A DNA stretch of 5,347 nt, taken from contig WFOZ01000024.1 in assembly GCA_015487825.1 (NCBI GenBank), positions 1-5,347 of the forward strand, written 5' to 3'. Below are positions 1 through 5,347 of the stretch, piece after piece; position 1 is the first letter of the stretch, and each line of letters begins with the position of its first letter. This DNA comes from Planctomycetaceae bacterium. Its GTDB lineage: Bacteria; Planctomycetota; Planctomycetia; Planctomycetales; Planctomycetaceae. Under the pieces are notes generated by a model. It was not told the origin of the DNA, ran no database searches, and was given only the letters and a program-made list of their open reading frames with translations. A program made the translations under genes and the position numbers.

Positions 1-27
1 GCAGCGTCAGATGTGTATAAGAGACAG
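1..27. other. Illumina Nextera Read 1 adapter remnant (artefact)
   Basis: Bases 9-27 are exactly the 19-bp Tn5 mosaic end AGATGTGTATAAGAGACAG, and bases 1-8 (GCAGCGTC) are the synthetic bases that precede it in the Nextera Read 1 adapter. The 27 bases are therefore library adapter left on a contig end and not genome. Translating them from the GTG at 13 gives the residues MYKRQ fused to the first gene, a characteristic signature of untrimmed Nextera adapter. Native sequence starts at base 28. Confidence 0.97.
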
Positions 28-1419
28 GTTGGAATGGTTTCTCCTCAATCAACGATTAACCGCGAAAATGCACTGGATGAATTAGCCGGTCTGGCTGAAA
101 CGGCCGGCTGCGAAATTGTCGGGACCCTTATTCAGGCTCGCGAGAAACCTGATCCTGCAACCTATCTGGGAAAAGGGAAAATTGAAGAGCTGAAGCAGTT
201 GATGTCGATGACAGAAGCTGATCTGGCGATTTTCGATAACAACCTGGCTCCTTCGCAAGGGAGAAATATCGAAACAACCATCAAGGCAATCGTGATTGAT
301 CGCAGCGAAGTGATTCTTGATATTTTTGCAACTCATGCCCAAACTTACGAATCGAAATTACAGGTCGAGTTAGCTCAGCTTCTTTACATGCGTCCCCGCT
401 TAAAACGGATGTGGACCCATCTGGAACGAATTGAAGGAGGAATCGGATCCGGTCGTGGCCCCGGGGAGAAACAGCTCGAACTCGATAAGCGATTGCTTGA
501 TAAACGAGTCTCTGAATTGAAGCGGAAGCTCGCAACTGTCGAGAGACGGCGTGAGCGATTGGTTTCCGCCCGATACGAAAAATTCACTGTCTCACTGGTC
601 GGTTATACCAATGCAGGAAAAAGCACATTGATGCAGGCATTGACCGGAGAAAATATTTTCATTGCCGATCAGTTATTCGCCACTCTCGACACCAAAACCA
701 GAACATGGTCTATCCCGAACGGGGGCGACATTTTACTCAGTGATACTGTTGGATTTGTTCGGGATCTGCCTCACCACCTGGTTGCCTCTTTCAAATCAAC
801 TCTGGAAGAAGCATTGCAGGCTGACCTGTTATTGCATGTTGTTGATGCAGGCAGCCCGGAAGCGATACAGCACATCGAAACGGTTGAAAAAGTGCTGGAA
901 GAGATTGGAGCAGGCGAAAAGGAAACATTGCTCGTACTCAACAAAATCGATCGATTACCGGAGCTTTCGCTGAGTACGACAGAAGAAGCCAACGAGCACG
1001 AAACAGAAACGGGCAACCGGGAACTGATGGAAACAGGGTCTGATTTAATTCACAGCTCTGAACAGGCCGAAAACCGGACATGGTACGACATTCTTCGCAA
1101 CAAATATCGAGATTCGATCAGCGTTTCTGCTGTGACTGGCAAAGGAATTGAAACGTTGCAGGCGGCTGTTATCGAACGACTGAGCCAATCGTACCAGTGG
1201 GTCGATATCACTGCCCATGTGGGAGACGGTAAATTTTCTTCATTGCTTGCTCGCTCAGTCCAGGTGGAGCAAACAACCTACGACGAAAATAATGCGACTT
1301 ACCGATGCCGACTCTCTTCAAGCCTGCTCCAACGATTGGAGCAGGAATACGATATTAGCGTCGCTGCAGTTGCTGACACGACAATATCAGAGCACGATTC
1401 AATTTCTGCTTCCAGTTAG
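28..1419 (+). CDS. hflX: GTPase HflX, 5'-truncated by the contig end
   Basis: HflX is a cytoplasmic GTPase that binds the 50S subunit and splits or rescues stalled ribosomes. Counting from the GTG at base 13, residues 1-5 are adapter-derived; V6 is the first native residue. The HflX N-terminal domain follows (PDPATYLGKGKIEEL near residues 47-61), then the helical linker with the Gly-rich HflX motif at 142-156 (GGIGSGRGPGEKQLE). The G domain has G1 GYTNAGKST (197-205), G3 DTVGF (244-248) followed by the typical RDLPHHL segment, G4 NKID (310-313) and G5 SAVTG (372-376). A C-terminal HflX domain ends at the TAG stop. Family comparison suggests that only about a dozen or more N-terminal residues and the start codon are missing; the ATG at 34 lies inside the conserved first strand and is unlikely to be the start. 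Unusual: 58 residues separate G4 from G5, against 22 in E. coli HflX. No clear terminator follows the gene. Confidence 0.95.
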   Translation, partial: VGMVSPQSTINRENALDELAGLAETAGCEIVGTLIQAREKPDPATYLGKGKIEELKQLMSMTEADLAIFDNNLAPSQGRNIETTIKAIVIDRSEVILDIFATHAQTYESKLQVELAQLLYMRPRLKRMWTHLERIEGGIGSGRGPGEKQLELDKRLLDKRVSELKRKLATVERRRERLVSARYEKFTVSLVGYTNAGKSTLMQALTGENIFIADQLFATLDTKTRTWSIPNGGDILLSDTVGFVRDLPHHLVASFKSTLEEALQADLLLHVVDAGSPEAIQHIETVEKVLEEIGAGEKETLLVLNKIDRLPELSLSTTEEANEHETETGNRELMETGSDLIHSSEQAENRTWYDILRNKYRDSISVSAVTGKGIETLQAAVIERLSQSYQWVDITAHVGDGKFSSLLARSVQVEQTTYDENNATYRCRLSSSLLQRLEQEYDISVAAVADTTISEHDSISASS

Positions 1420-1536
1420 AAATACTCCGTACCCTACAGGGTTAATCCTGCAAGGGCACCGTGATACAGCTTCAAATATTGGTTGCTTACCATCGACCAA
1501 ATAATAACGGTCGCAACTTTGGGGCTCTGTTTTTGG

Positions 1537-1544
1537 CTTTGGTC
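1537..1544. repeat. Target-site duplication, left copy (CTTTGGTC)
   Basis: This 8-bp sequence directly abuts the left terminal inverted repeat of the miniature element and is repeated exactly, in the same orientation, at 1687-1694 just outside the right terminal repeat. Eight base pairs is the duplication length typical of IS66-family insertions. Confidence 0.85.
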
Positions 1545-1686
1545 GTAACTATTCAGTAATGTTTGGTTATTTCAGAAATTAAGCTTGTTTGTAGAGTCCG
1601 CTATTGCGGACCACCACAGAAATAGGAGGATCCACCTCCCATCGTGGTCCGCAATAGCGGACCCTACGCCAACGCTGAATAGTTAC
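1545..1686. mobile_element. 142-bp non-autonomous element (MITE-like, IS66-type ends)
   Basis: The element begins with GTAACTATTCAG (1545-1556) and ends with the exact reverse complement CTGAATAGTTAC (1675-1686). It is flanked by a perfect 8-bp direct repeat, CTTTGGTC, at 1537-1544 and 1687-1694. Inverted ends immediately bounded by a direct repeat are the signature of transposition. Ends starting GTAA together with an 8-bp duplication are characteristic of IS66-family elements, so mobilisation in trans by an IS66-type transposase is inferred. There is no open frame inside; the interior is mostly a large nested palindrome (1591-1667). It lies 125 bp downstream of the hflX stop. The perfect duplication suggests a fairly recent insertion. 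The structure is seen directly; the family assignment rests on two features and is less certain. Confidence 0.82.
1591..1667. repeat. Nested palindrome inside the miniature element
   Basis: The arms 1591-1614 and 1644-1667 are reverse complements over 24 bp with one mismatch (A1595 opposite C1663). Each arm is also a small hairpin: GTCCGC-TATT-GCGGAC at 1596-1611 and GTCCGC-AATA-GCGGAC at 1647-1662. The 29-nt spacer holds a further inverted pair, GGAGG (1625-1629) and CCTCC (1635-1639). The sequence can fold as one long hairpin or as a multi-arm, REP-like structure. No T-run follows on either strand, so it is not a standard intrinsic terminator, although it could stall polymerase or protect hflX mRNA 3' ends. 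Confidence 0.9.
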
Positions 1687-1694
1687 CTTTGGTC
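1687..1694. repeat. Target-site duplication, right copy (CTTTGGTC)
   Basis: Exact direct copy of 1537-1544, adjoining the right terminal inverted repeat. Together with the following bases it forms the palindrome TTTGGTCAACCAAA (1688-1701), which shows that the element inserted into a palindromic target. Confidence 0.85.
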
Positions 1695-2022
1695 AACCAA
1701 AACAATTAAACCTCGCCAGTAACTGTTTGGCTGATGCCAAGAGCATATTTTCGAAAAATAAAACCCGTGGCTAATGGACTTCCTGAAAACCAGGATGAAC
1801 TCTTTTTTCGAGCTGAGCCAATAATAATTTACTAAGCTCGAAAGAAAAAACAGCAGCAGTAGAAAATTTGAAAGATAATTCTGCTCACTGGCGACGAAAT
1901 AGATGTGGTGTGTCAGCTATCTTACAGAACTGAAATGATTGTATTGAGATGATGCGGAGACAGAGTATGCAAACTGATGGATCAGGATTACAATTTCTCC
2001 AGTTATCAAGGAAAGTGACGGC
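1695..2022. other. Intergenic stretch without a recognisable gene
   Basis: No open frame with a plausible start, ribosome-binding site and protein-like composition is visible on either strand here. The stretch is AT-rich. It holds one long imperfect hairpin (1803-1846, listed separately) and a weak 5-bp hairpin, TCCTG/CAGGA, at 1781-1795. The promoter of the DUF547 gene must lie in its last 100-150 bases or further upstream, but I see no convincing -35/-10 pair. Confidence 0.7.
1803..1846. repeat. Imperfect inverted repeat with T-rich and A-rich flanks
   Basis: TTTTTTCGAGCT (1803-1814) pairs with AGCTCGAAAGAAA (bases 1835-1846 of it used), giving 12 pairs with one G-T wobble (T1805 with G1844) and a 20-nt loop. 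The T-tract is on the 5' arm and the A-tract on the 3' arm, so neither strand gives the GC-stem-then-U-run order of an intrinsic terminator. Function is unknown. Confidence 0.55.
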
Positions 2023-2877
2023 ATGCGACGTTTTCAGGTACAGCTTTATCAGATTACTCTTTCGGCACTGGGTGTCGTTGGAATGTTTTTAGTTTTACTG
2101 ACTCCCGGACAAGTCAAAGCAGATCGCTTTGTGGGGCAGCGTTGGGCGAGGAGTCAACAGGTAAGCATAGATCAAATTCGTCATGACAGCTTTGAGGCAC
2201 TGCTAAAGCGATACGTCGATGCCGATGGGTATGTCAATTATAAAGCCTGGCATGCTTCGCGAACGGATCGCGTTCAGCTGCAAAACTATTTGAAGCAACT
2301 CAGTCGGGCCAATCCCAGCCTGGCGGCCAGCAGACATGCTAAAATTGCGTTTTGGATTAATGCTTACAATGCAGTTACCCTGGAGGGGATTCTGCAGGTT
2401 TATCCAACAAGCAGCATTCGCAATCATACTGCTAAGGTTGTTGGTTATAACATCTGGAAGCAATTGAAACTTCCTGTCGGAGACCGAGAGTATTCGCTGG
2501 AAGATATCGAACACAAAATGTTGCGAAAAATGAATGAGCCCCGCATTCACTTTTCTATTGTCTGTGCATCAATCGGCTGCCCTCGTTTGCGAAATGAGGC
2601 CTATGTTGCCAGTCGCCTTGAAAGTCAACTGGCAGACAATGCACGTGATTTCTTTTCGAGAACACAAAATCTTCAGGTCGATGTTCAGAGACGAACTTTG
2701 CGCATGAGTGCCATTGTAAACTGGTTTGGAAGTGATTTCGGAGCAACAAAATCTCAACAACTTGCCTACCTCAGTAAATACATGCCTGCTCAGGCCCTGC
2801 AGTTAGCTCGCCAGCCGAATGTCAAAGTCAGTTATTTGAAGTATAATTGGAATCTGAATGATCAATCAAAACGATAA
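2023..2877 (+). CDS. Secreted DUF547 domain protein
   Basis: A 284-residue protein of the DUF547 family (PF04784), whose biochemical role is not established. It starts with a signal peptide: RR near the N-terminus, a hydrophobic core at about residues 11-27, and a likely signal peptidase I site after V-K-A (A33). The mature protein is predicted to be exported; no lipobox or second membrane segment is seen. Family motifs in order are DADGYVNY near 67-74, FWINAYNAVTL (110-120), HFSIVCASIGCP (176-187) and NWFGSDF (233-239). H176, C181 and C186 are the notable conserved polar residues. The ATG at 2023 is preceded by the purine-rich AAGGAAAG (2008-2015) at acceptable spacing, and no better in-frame start lies upstream. 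The gene stands alone after a 600-base gap and is closed by a strong terminator. The family call is secure; any enzymatic activity is unknown. Confidence 0.9.
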   Translation: MRRFQVQLYQITLSALGVVGMFLVLLTPGQVKADRFVGQRWARSQQVSIDQIRHDSFEALLKRYVDADGYVNYKAWHASRTDRVQLQNYLKQLSRANPSLAASRHAKIAFWINAYNAVTLEGILQVYPTSSIRNHTAKVVGYNIWKQLKLPVGDREYSLEDIEHKMLRKMNEPRIHFSIVCASIGCPRLRNEAYVASRLESQLADNARDFFSRTQNLQVDVQRRTLRMSAIVNWFGSDFGATKSQQLAYLSKYMPAQALQLARQPNVKVSYLKYNWNLNDQSKR

Positions 2878-2903
2878 CTGAACGGTTATCGGTAGAAGGT
2901 AAT

Positions 2904-2935
2904 AAAAGGCCTCTGTAACAGGAGGCCTTTTTTTT
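2904..2935 (+). terminator. Rho-independent terminator of the DUF547 gene
   Basis: AAAAGGCCTC (2904-2913) pairs perfectly with GAGGCCTTTT (2922-2931) around an 8-nt loop, and eight consecutive T residues (2928-2935) complete the stem and tail. It lies 27 bases after the stop codon. The A-run on the 5' arm may let it work in both directions, though no minus-strand gene ends here. It separates the DUF547 gene from the sialidase. Confidence 0.93.
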
Positions 2936-2937
2936 GT

Positions 2938-2979
2938 GCTGCCAGGTTTGTAGGCTGGGGAAGTGGCAGCGTATCCCCA
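2938..2979 (+). repeat. Two interlocking inverted repeats upstream of the sialidase gene
   Basis: GCTGCCA (2938-2944) is complementary to TGGCAGC (2964-2970), and TGGGGA (2956-2961) to TCCCCA (2974-2979). The 5' arm of the second pair lies in the loop of the first, and the 3' arm of the first lies in the loop of the second. The two helices are therefore either alternatives or an H-type pseudoknot. The third connecting loop would be only 3 nt, which makes a full pseudoknot strained. It may be leader structure, depending on where transcription starts, or a degenerate dispersed repeat. Confidence 0.4.
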
Positions 2980-2994
2980 CACGACTGGTTGATT

Positions 2995-3017
2995 CTGATT
3001 ACCATTATCAAAATCAG
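2995..3017. promoter_or_regulatory. Weak candidate operator: CTGATT/AATCAG dyad
   Basis: CTGATT (2995-3000) and AATCAG (3012-3017) form a 6-bp dyad with an 11-base spacer, just upstream of an AT-rich stretch with a -10-like TAAAAT (3025-3030), about 50 bases before the sialidase start. No good -35 element sits at the right distance, so this is only a suggestion of where the promoter and a regulator site could be. Confidence 0.2.
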
Positions 3018-3078
3018 TTTTTATTAAAATTTGCGCAACACGTAAAAAATTACCGTCAGTAGTATTAAGGGGCGTTAA

Positions 3079-4632
3079 ATGCTGAGAGTTCTTTTTCTGT
3101 TATTGTTGATTTTCGTGCCACGATCAGCATATGCGGCGGAAATGAGTGCCGTTACGAGACAACAGATAAAACCGGTTCTGGTACGTAATGAACATAACAC
3201 ATTGTTACGTTTGACGATCAATGCCCATGAGCCGTTTGTCCAGGTGAAATCGATCCAGGTCACGATAGAAGGTGCCGGTGAATTGGAATCGCTTCAGTTT
3301 TATTTCACGGGAAAAAATGCCGGATTTTCCAGCACGAAACCGTTTGGTGAGAGAATACAGTCGGCTCAGAGCGTTACCTTCAATGGGCATGCAAGGCTTG
3401 AAGCAGGTGAGAATAATTTCTGGCTCTCCTGTAGAGTAAAGCCTGCTGCAAATTTATCTTGCAAAGTTGATGCCAGCGTGGCGGTCGTCACAACTTCAGC
3501 GGGAAATATTGTACCACATGATGAAACGCCACAGGTTCGTAAACGAATTGGTATAGCACTACGACGGCATTGGGACGATGGCGTACACACATACCGCATT
3601 CCAGCTTTGACAACGACTTCCAAAGGAACTTTGCTATGTGTGTACGATATGCGCAGACGCAAAGGACGCGATTTACAGGAGGATATCGATATTGGCCTGC
3701 TGCGCAGTTCAGATGGCGGTCAAACCTGGGGCTCTCAACAGGTGATCATGGATATGGGAACTTACGACAAGTTGCCTCAGGAGTTAAATGGAGTGAGTGA
3801 TCCCGGAATAATAGTTGATCCGGCTACAGGAGAAATTTTCTGCTTTGCCGTTTGGACATACGGTAAAGCGGGAACGCATCAATGGGTGAGGAATGGATCA
3901 GAACCGGGATTTGAAATTGAAAAGTCCTCGCAATTTATGATGACCCGCTCCAACGATGACGGACGAACCTGGTCAAAACTGGAGAACCTGACTCGTCAAT
4001 TGAAAGACCCCAAATGGATTTTATTCGCTCCTTCACCGCAACAGGGGATCGCGCTGAAAGATGGTACGCTGGTAATGCCGGCTCAGGGACGTGATGCACA
4101 AGATCGAATTTTTTCCAATCTAATCATCAGCCGCGATCATGGGAAATCCTGGAAAGCCAGCCCGATTGCCTCATTCGATAATAATGAATGCCAGGCAGTG
4201 CAGCTGTCAGATGGTTCGATAATGTTGAACTGCCGCTCAAAACGCCCAACGATGTTTCGAACGATAATGGTGACTCGCAATCTTGGCCAAACATGGAGCC
4301 CACACGCAACGAATCGCAATACCCTCATCGAACCTATCTGTAACGGCTCTCTCTACCGGTTTGAATATAGCGAAAAAGGAACAACAAAAACGGTACTGTT
4401 GTTTGCAAATCCATACTCCCAGAAAAGCCGAACCAACCACAGCATTCAGGTGAGCTTCGATGAAGGGAAAACATGGCCGAAAAAAAACAGGCTGTTGCTC
4501 GACGAATTTTCCGGAGCAGGCTATCCCAGCCTGAGCAGAGCAGGCAATAAGCATATAGGAATCGTCTACGAAGGGAGCGGCTCTCATCTGGTCTTTGAAA
4601 GGATCTCGATTGATGAGCTGGTAAATCGATAA
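3079..4632 (+). CDS. Secreted exo-alpha-sialidase (GH33)
   Basis: This 517-residue enzyme is predicted to release terminal sialic acid from glycoconjugates outside the cytoplasm. A signal peptide (about residues 1-19, ending S-A-Y-A) precedes a beta-rich N-terminal domain (roughly 22-150) resembling the BNR-neuraminidase N-terminal domain, then a six-bladed propeller. The Arg motif YRIP is at 172-175. Five Asp boxes follow: SSDGGQTW (210-217), SNDDGRTW (291-298), SRDHGKSW (351-358), the degenerate TRNLGQTW (399-406) and SFDEGKTW (459-466). Predicted catalytic residues, by comparison with Bacteroides-type and human enzymes, are R173, R386 and R451 (arginine triad), R192, D198 (acid/base), E370 and Y482 (nucleophile). 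All are present, so activity is likely. AAGGGG (3067-3072) sits 6 bases before the ATG. No sialic acid transport or catabolism genes are visible nearby. The gene ends 62 bases from the convergent pgi stop, with no obvious terminator between them. Confidence 0.94.
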   Translation: MLRVLFLLLLIFVPRSAYAAEMSAVTRQQIKPVLVRNEHNTLLRLTINAHEPFVQVKSIQVTIEGAGELESLQFYFTGKNAGFSSTKPFGERIQSAQSVTFNGHARLEAGENNFWLSCRVKPAANLSCKVDASVAVVTTSAGNIVPHDETPQVRKRIGIALRRHWDDGVHTYRIPALTTTSKGTLLCVYDMRRRKGRDLQEDIDIGLLRSSDGGQTWGSQQVIMDMGTYDKLPQELNGVSDPGIIVDPATGEIFCFAVWTYGKAGTHQWVRNGSEPGFEIEKSSQFMMTRSNDDGRTWSKLENLTRQLKDPKWILFAPSPQQGIALKDGTLVMPAQGRDAQDRIFSNLIISRDHGKSWKASPIASFDNNECQAVQLSDGSIMLNCRSKRPTMFRTIMVTRNLGQTWSPHATNRNTLIEPICNGSLYRFEYSEKGTTKTVLLFANPYSQKSRTNHSIQVSFDEGKTWPKKNRLLLDEFSGAGYPSLSRAGNKHIGIVYEGSGSHLVFERISIDELVNR

Positions 4633-4694
4633 TTGCGCAATAAATGGCTGTCCCTGCCTTCCTGCAAATGTTGTCAGAAAGATTGATTTCCGAT

Positions 4695-5347
4695 TTACAT
4701 CTCACCGGAGAGAATCGCGTTCATGTTGTTTTTGTAGGCTTCGACGCCGGGTTGCCCGTAAGGGTTGATGTCAATTAAACGGCCTTCCAGGACGGTGGCG
4801 AGCATCATCATCTGAAAGAATTGCCCCAGTGTGTTAGCGTTCAATTCCGGGAAGAACAGATCAGCCGTGGGGCGGTTGACATCTTCATAAGCTTTATTGG
4901 TTCCATCGAAGGCGGCTCGTAAAACTTCGGGCATTGTTTTGCCTGCGAATTTATTGAGCTGATCCTGATTTCGATTCTCGTCAAATACGGGAATTGCAAG
5001 AACATCATCATTCGGTTTCTCAATGAAAATATTCGTGATCAATTTATCGCGGACACCTTCCTGATGCTGCTGACCGCGGCTGTGCAGATCTCTGGTGTTG
5101 ACGACCGTTAACGGAAGCGCTCCCTGTTCCTGTTTACCAAGCGATTCCGCCAGAAGTTGATCGTACCACAAACCGCTCGCTTCGAGTGCTTTGCCCCAGG
5201 TGGAAAGGATTCGCGTTTTCAAGCCGGAATGTTTTTCTAACAGATGACAAACAGCTGTGTAATCCATCACAGGATTCTCACCTGGTGTTGCATTTTGAAA
5301 TCGATCCGTCATTTCAGCAGCACCTTCAAGCAGTTGAACCACATCAA
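4695..5347 (-). CDS. pgi: Glucose-6-phosphate isomerase, C-terminal half (partial)
   Basis: Pgi interconverts glucose 6-phosphate and fructose 6-phosphate in the cytoplasm, in glycolysis and gluconeogenesis. The minus-strand frame is open from the window's right edge to the TAA at 4697-4695, giving 216 visible codons, about half of a bacterial-type enzyme of roughly 450 residues. The true start lies beyond base 5347; the GTG at 5342-5340 is internal. The sequence aligns along its length with Bacillus Pgi: ENPVMDYTAV, then TRDLHSRGQ with the probable catalytic His (codon 5084-5082), then the C-terminal signature NPYGQPGVEAYK with the catalytic Lys (codon 4733-4731). The signature has Gly where Asp or Asn is usual (YGQ rather than FDQ). 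The protein stops 11 residues after that Lys, somewhat earlier than the Bacillus enzyme, which has an extra terminal helix. It converges on the sialidase gene. Confidence 0.93.
   Translation of the reverse strand, partial: DVVQLLEGAAEMTDRFQNATPGENPVMDYTAVCHLLEKHSGLKTRILSTWGKALEASGLWYDQLLAESLGKQEQGALPLTVVNTRDLHSRGQQHQEGVRDKLITNIFIEKPNDDVLAIPVFDENRNQDQLNKFAGKTMPEVLRAAFDGTNKAYEDVNRPTADLFFPELNANTLGQFFQMMMLATVLEGRLIDINPYGQPGVEAYKNNMNAILSGEM

Noticed and set aside
9..27. A genuine Tn5 or IS50 end in the genome
   Set aside because: The mosaic end is preceded by GCAGCGTC, the synthetic bases of the Nextera adapter, and lies exactly at the sequence edge. A library artefact explains it fully.
1431..1450. 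Terminator for hflX (ACCCTACAGGGT and CAGG/CCTG pairs)
   Set aside because: Stems are only 4-5 bp and no T-run follows; not sufficient for an intrinsic terminator.
1217..1504. 95-residue open frame overlapping the hflX 3' end
   Set aside because: Most of it lies inside hflX in another frame, with no ribosome-binding site and no recognisable protein character.
2203..2760. Minus-strand open frames opposite the DUF547 gene
   Set aside because: They are antisense shadows of a conserved domain, with Cys/Ser/Arg-rich composition and no start signals.
3031..4640. Identical 8-bp palindromes TTGCGCAA on both sides of the sialidase gene (3031-3038 and 4633-4640)
   Set aside because: Hundreds of repeated 8-mer pairs are expected by chance in a window this size, and no inverted ends or further similarity surround them.
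4633..4694. Bidirectional terminator between the sialidase gene and pgi
   Set aside because: Only a 10-bp perfect palindrome, ATTGCGCAAT (4632-4641), is present, without a loop or T-run on either strand.
4237..4705. Minus-strand open frames of 116 and 123 residues opposite the sialidase
   Set aside because: The sense strand encodes conserved Asp boxes and catalytic residues throughout this interval; the antisense translations look like no protein family I know.

Overview
The window looks like the end of an assembled contig from a moderate-GC bacterium. Planctomycetota is my best guess, resting on the flavour of the HflX and glucose-6-phosphate isomerase sequences and on a secreted sialidase beside a secreted DUF547 protein; no rRNA or other firm marker is present. 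The first 27 bases are not genomic: they are the 3' end of the Illumina Nextera Read 1 adapter, including the 19-bp Tn5 mosaic end. The contig therefore begins at base 28, and the first gene is cut at its 5' end.

Layout: (1) 28-1419, plus strand: hflX, a ribosome-associated GTPase lacking its extreme N-terminus and carrying an unusually long acidic segment between the G4 and G5 motifs. (2) 1420-2022: a roughly 600-base gap without a convincing gene. It contains a 142-bp miniature transposable element (1545-1686) with perfect 12-bp terminal inverted repeats that start GTAA and an 8-bp target duplication (CTTTGGTC), features matching the IS66 family. A large nested palindrome sits inside it. 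(3) 2023-2877, plus: a secreted DUF547 protein, followed by a strong intrinsic terminator (2904-2935). (4) 2936-3078: an intergenic region with overlapping inverted repeats. (5) 3079-4632, plus: a secreted exo-alpha-sialidase (GH33) with five Asp boxes and a complete set of predicted catalytic residues. (6) 4695-5347, minus: the C-terminal half of glucose-6-phosphate isomerase (pgi), converging on the sialidase and running off the right edge.

The genes do not form an obvious pathway. hflX and pgi are housekeeping genes. The DUF547 protein and the sialidase are both predicted to be exported, but a terminator separates them, so they are probably independent transcription units. No tRNA, rRNA, CRISPR array or defence system is visible. 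The most notable discovery is the IS66-like miniature element, inserted into what was a palindromic site.
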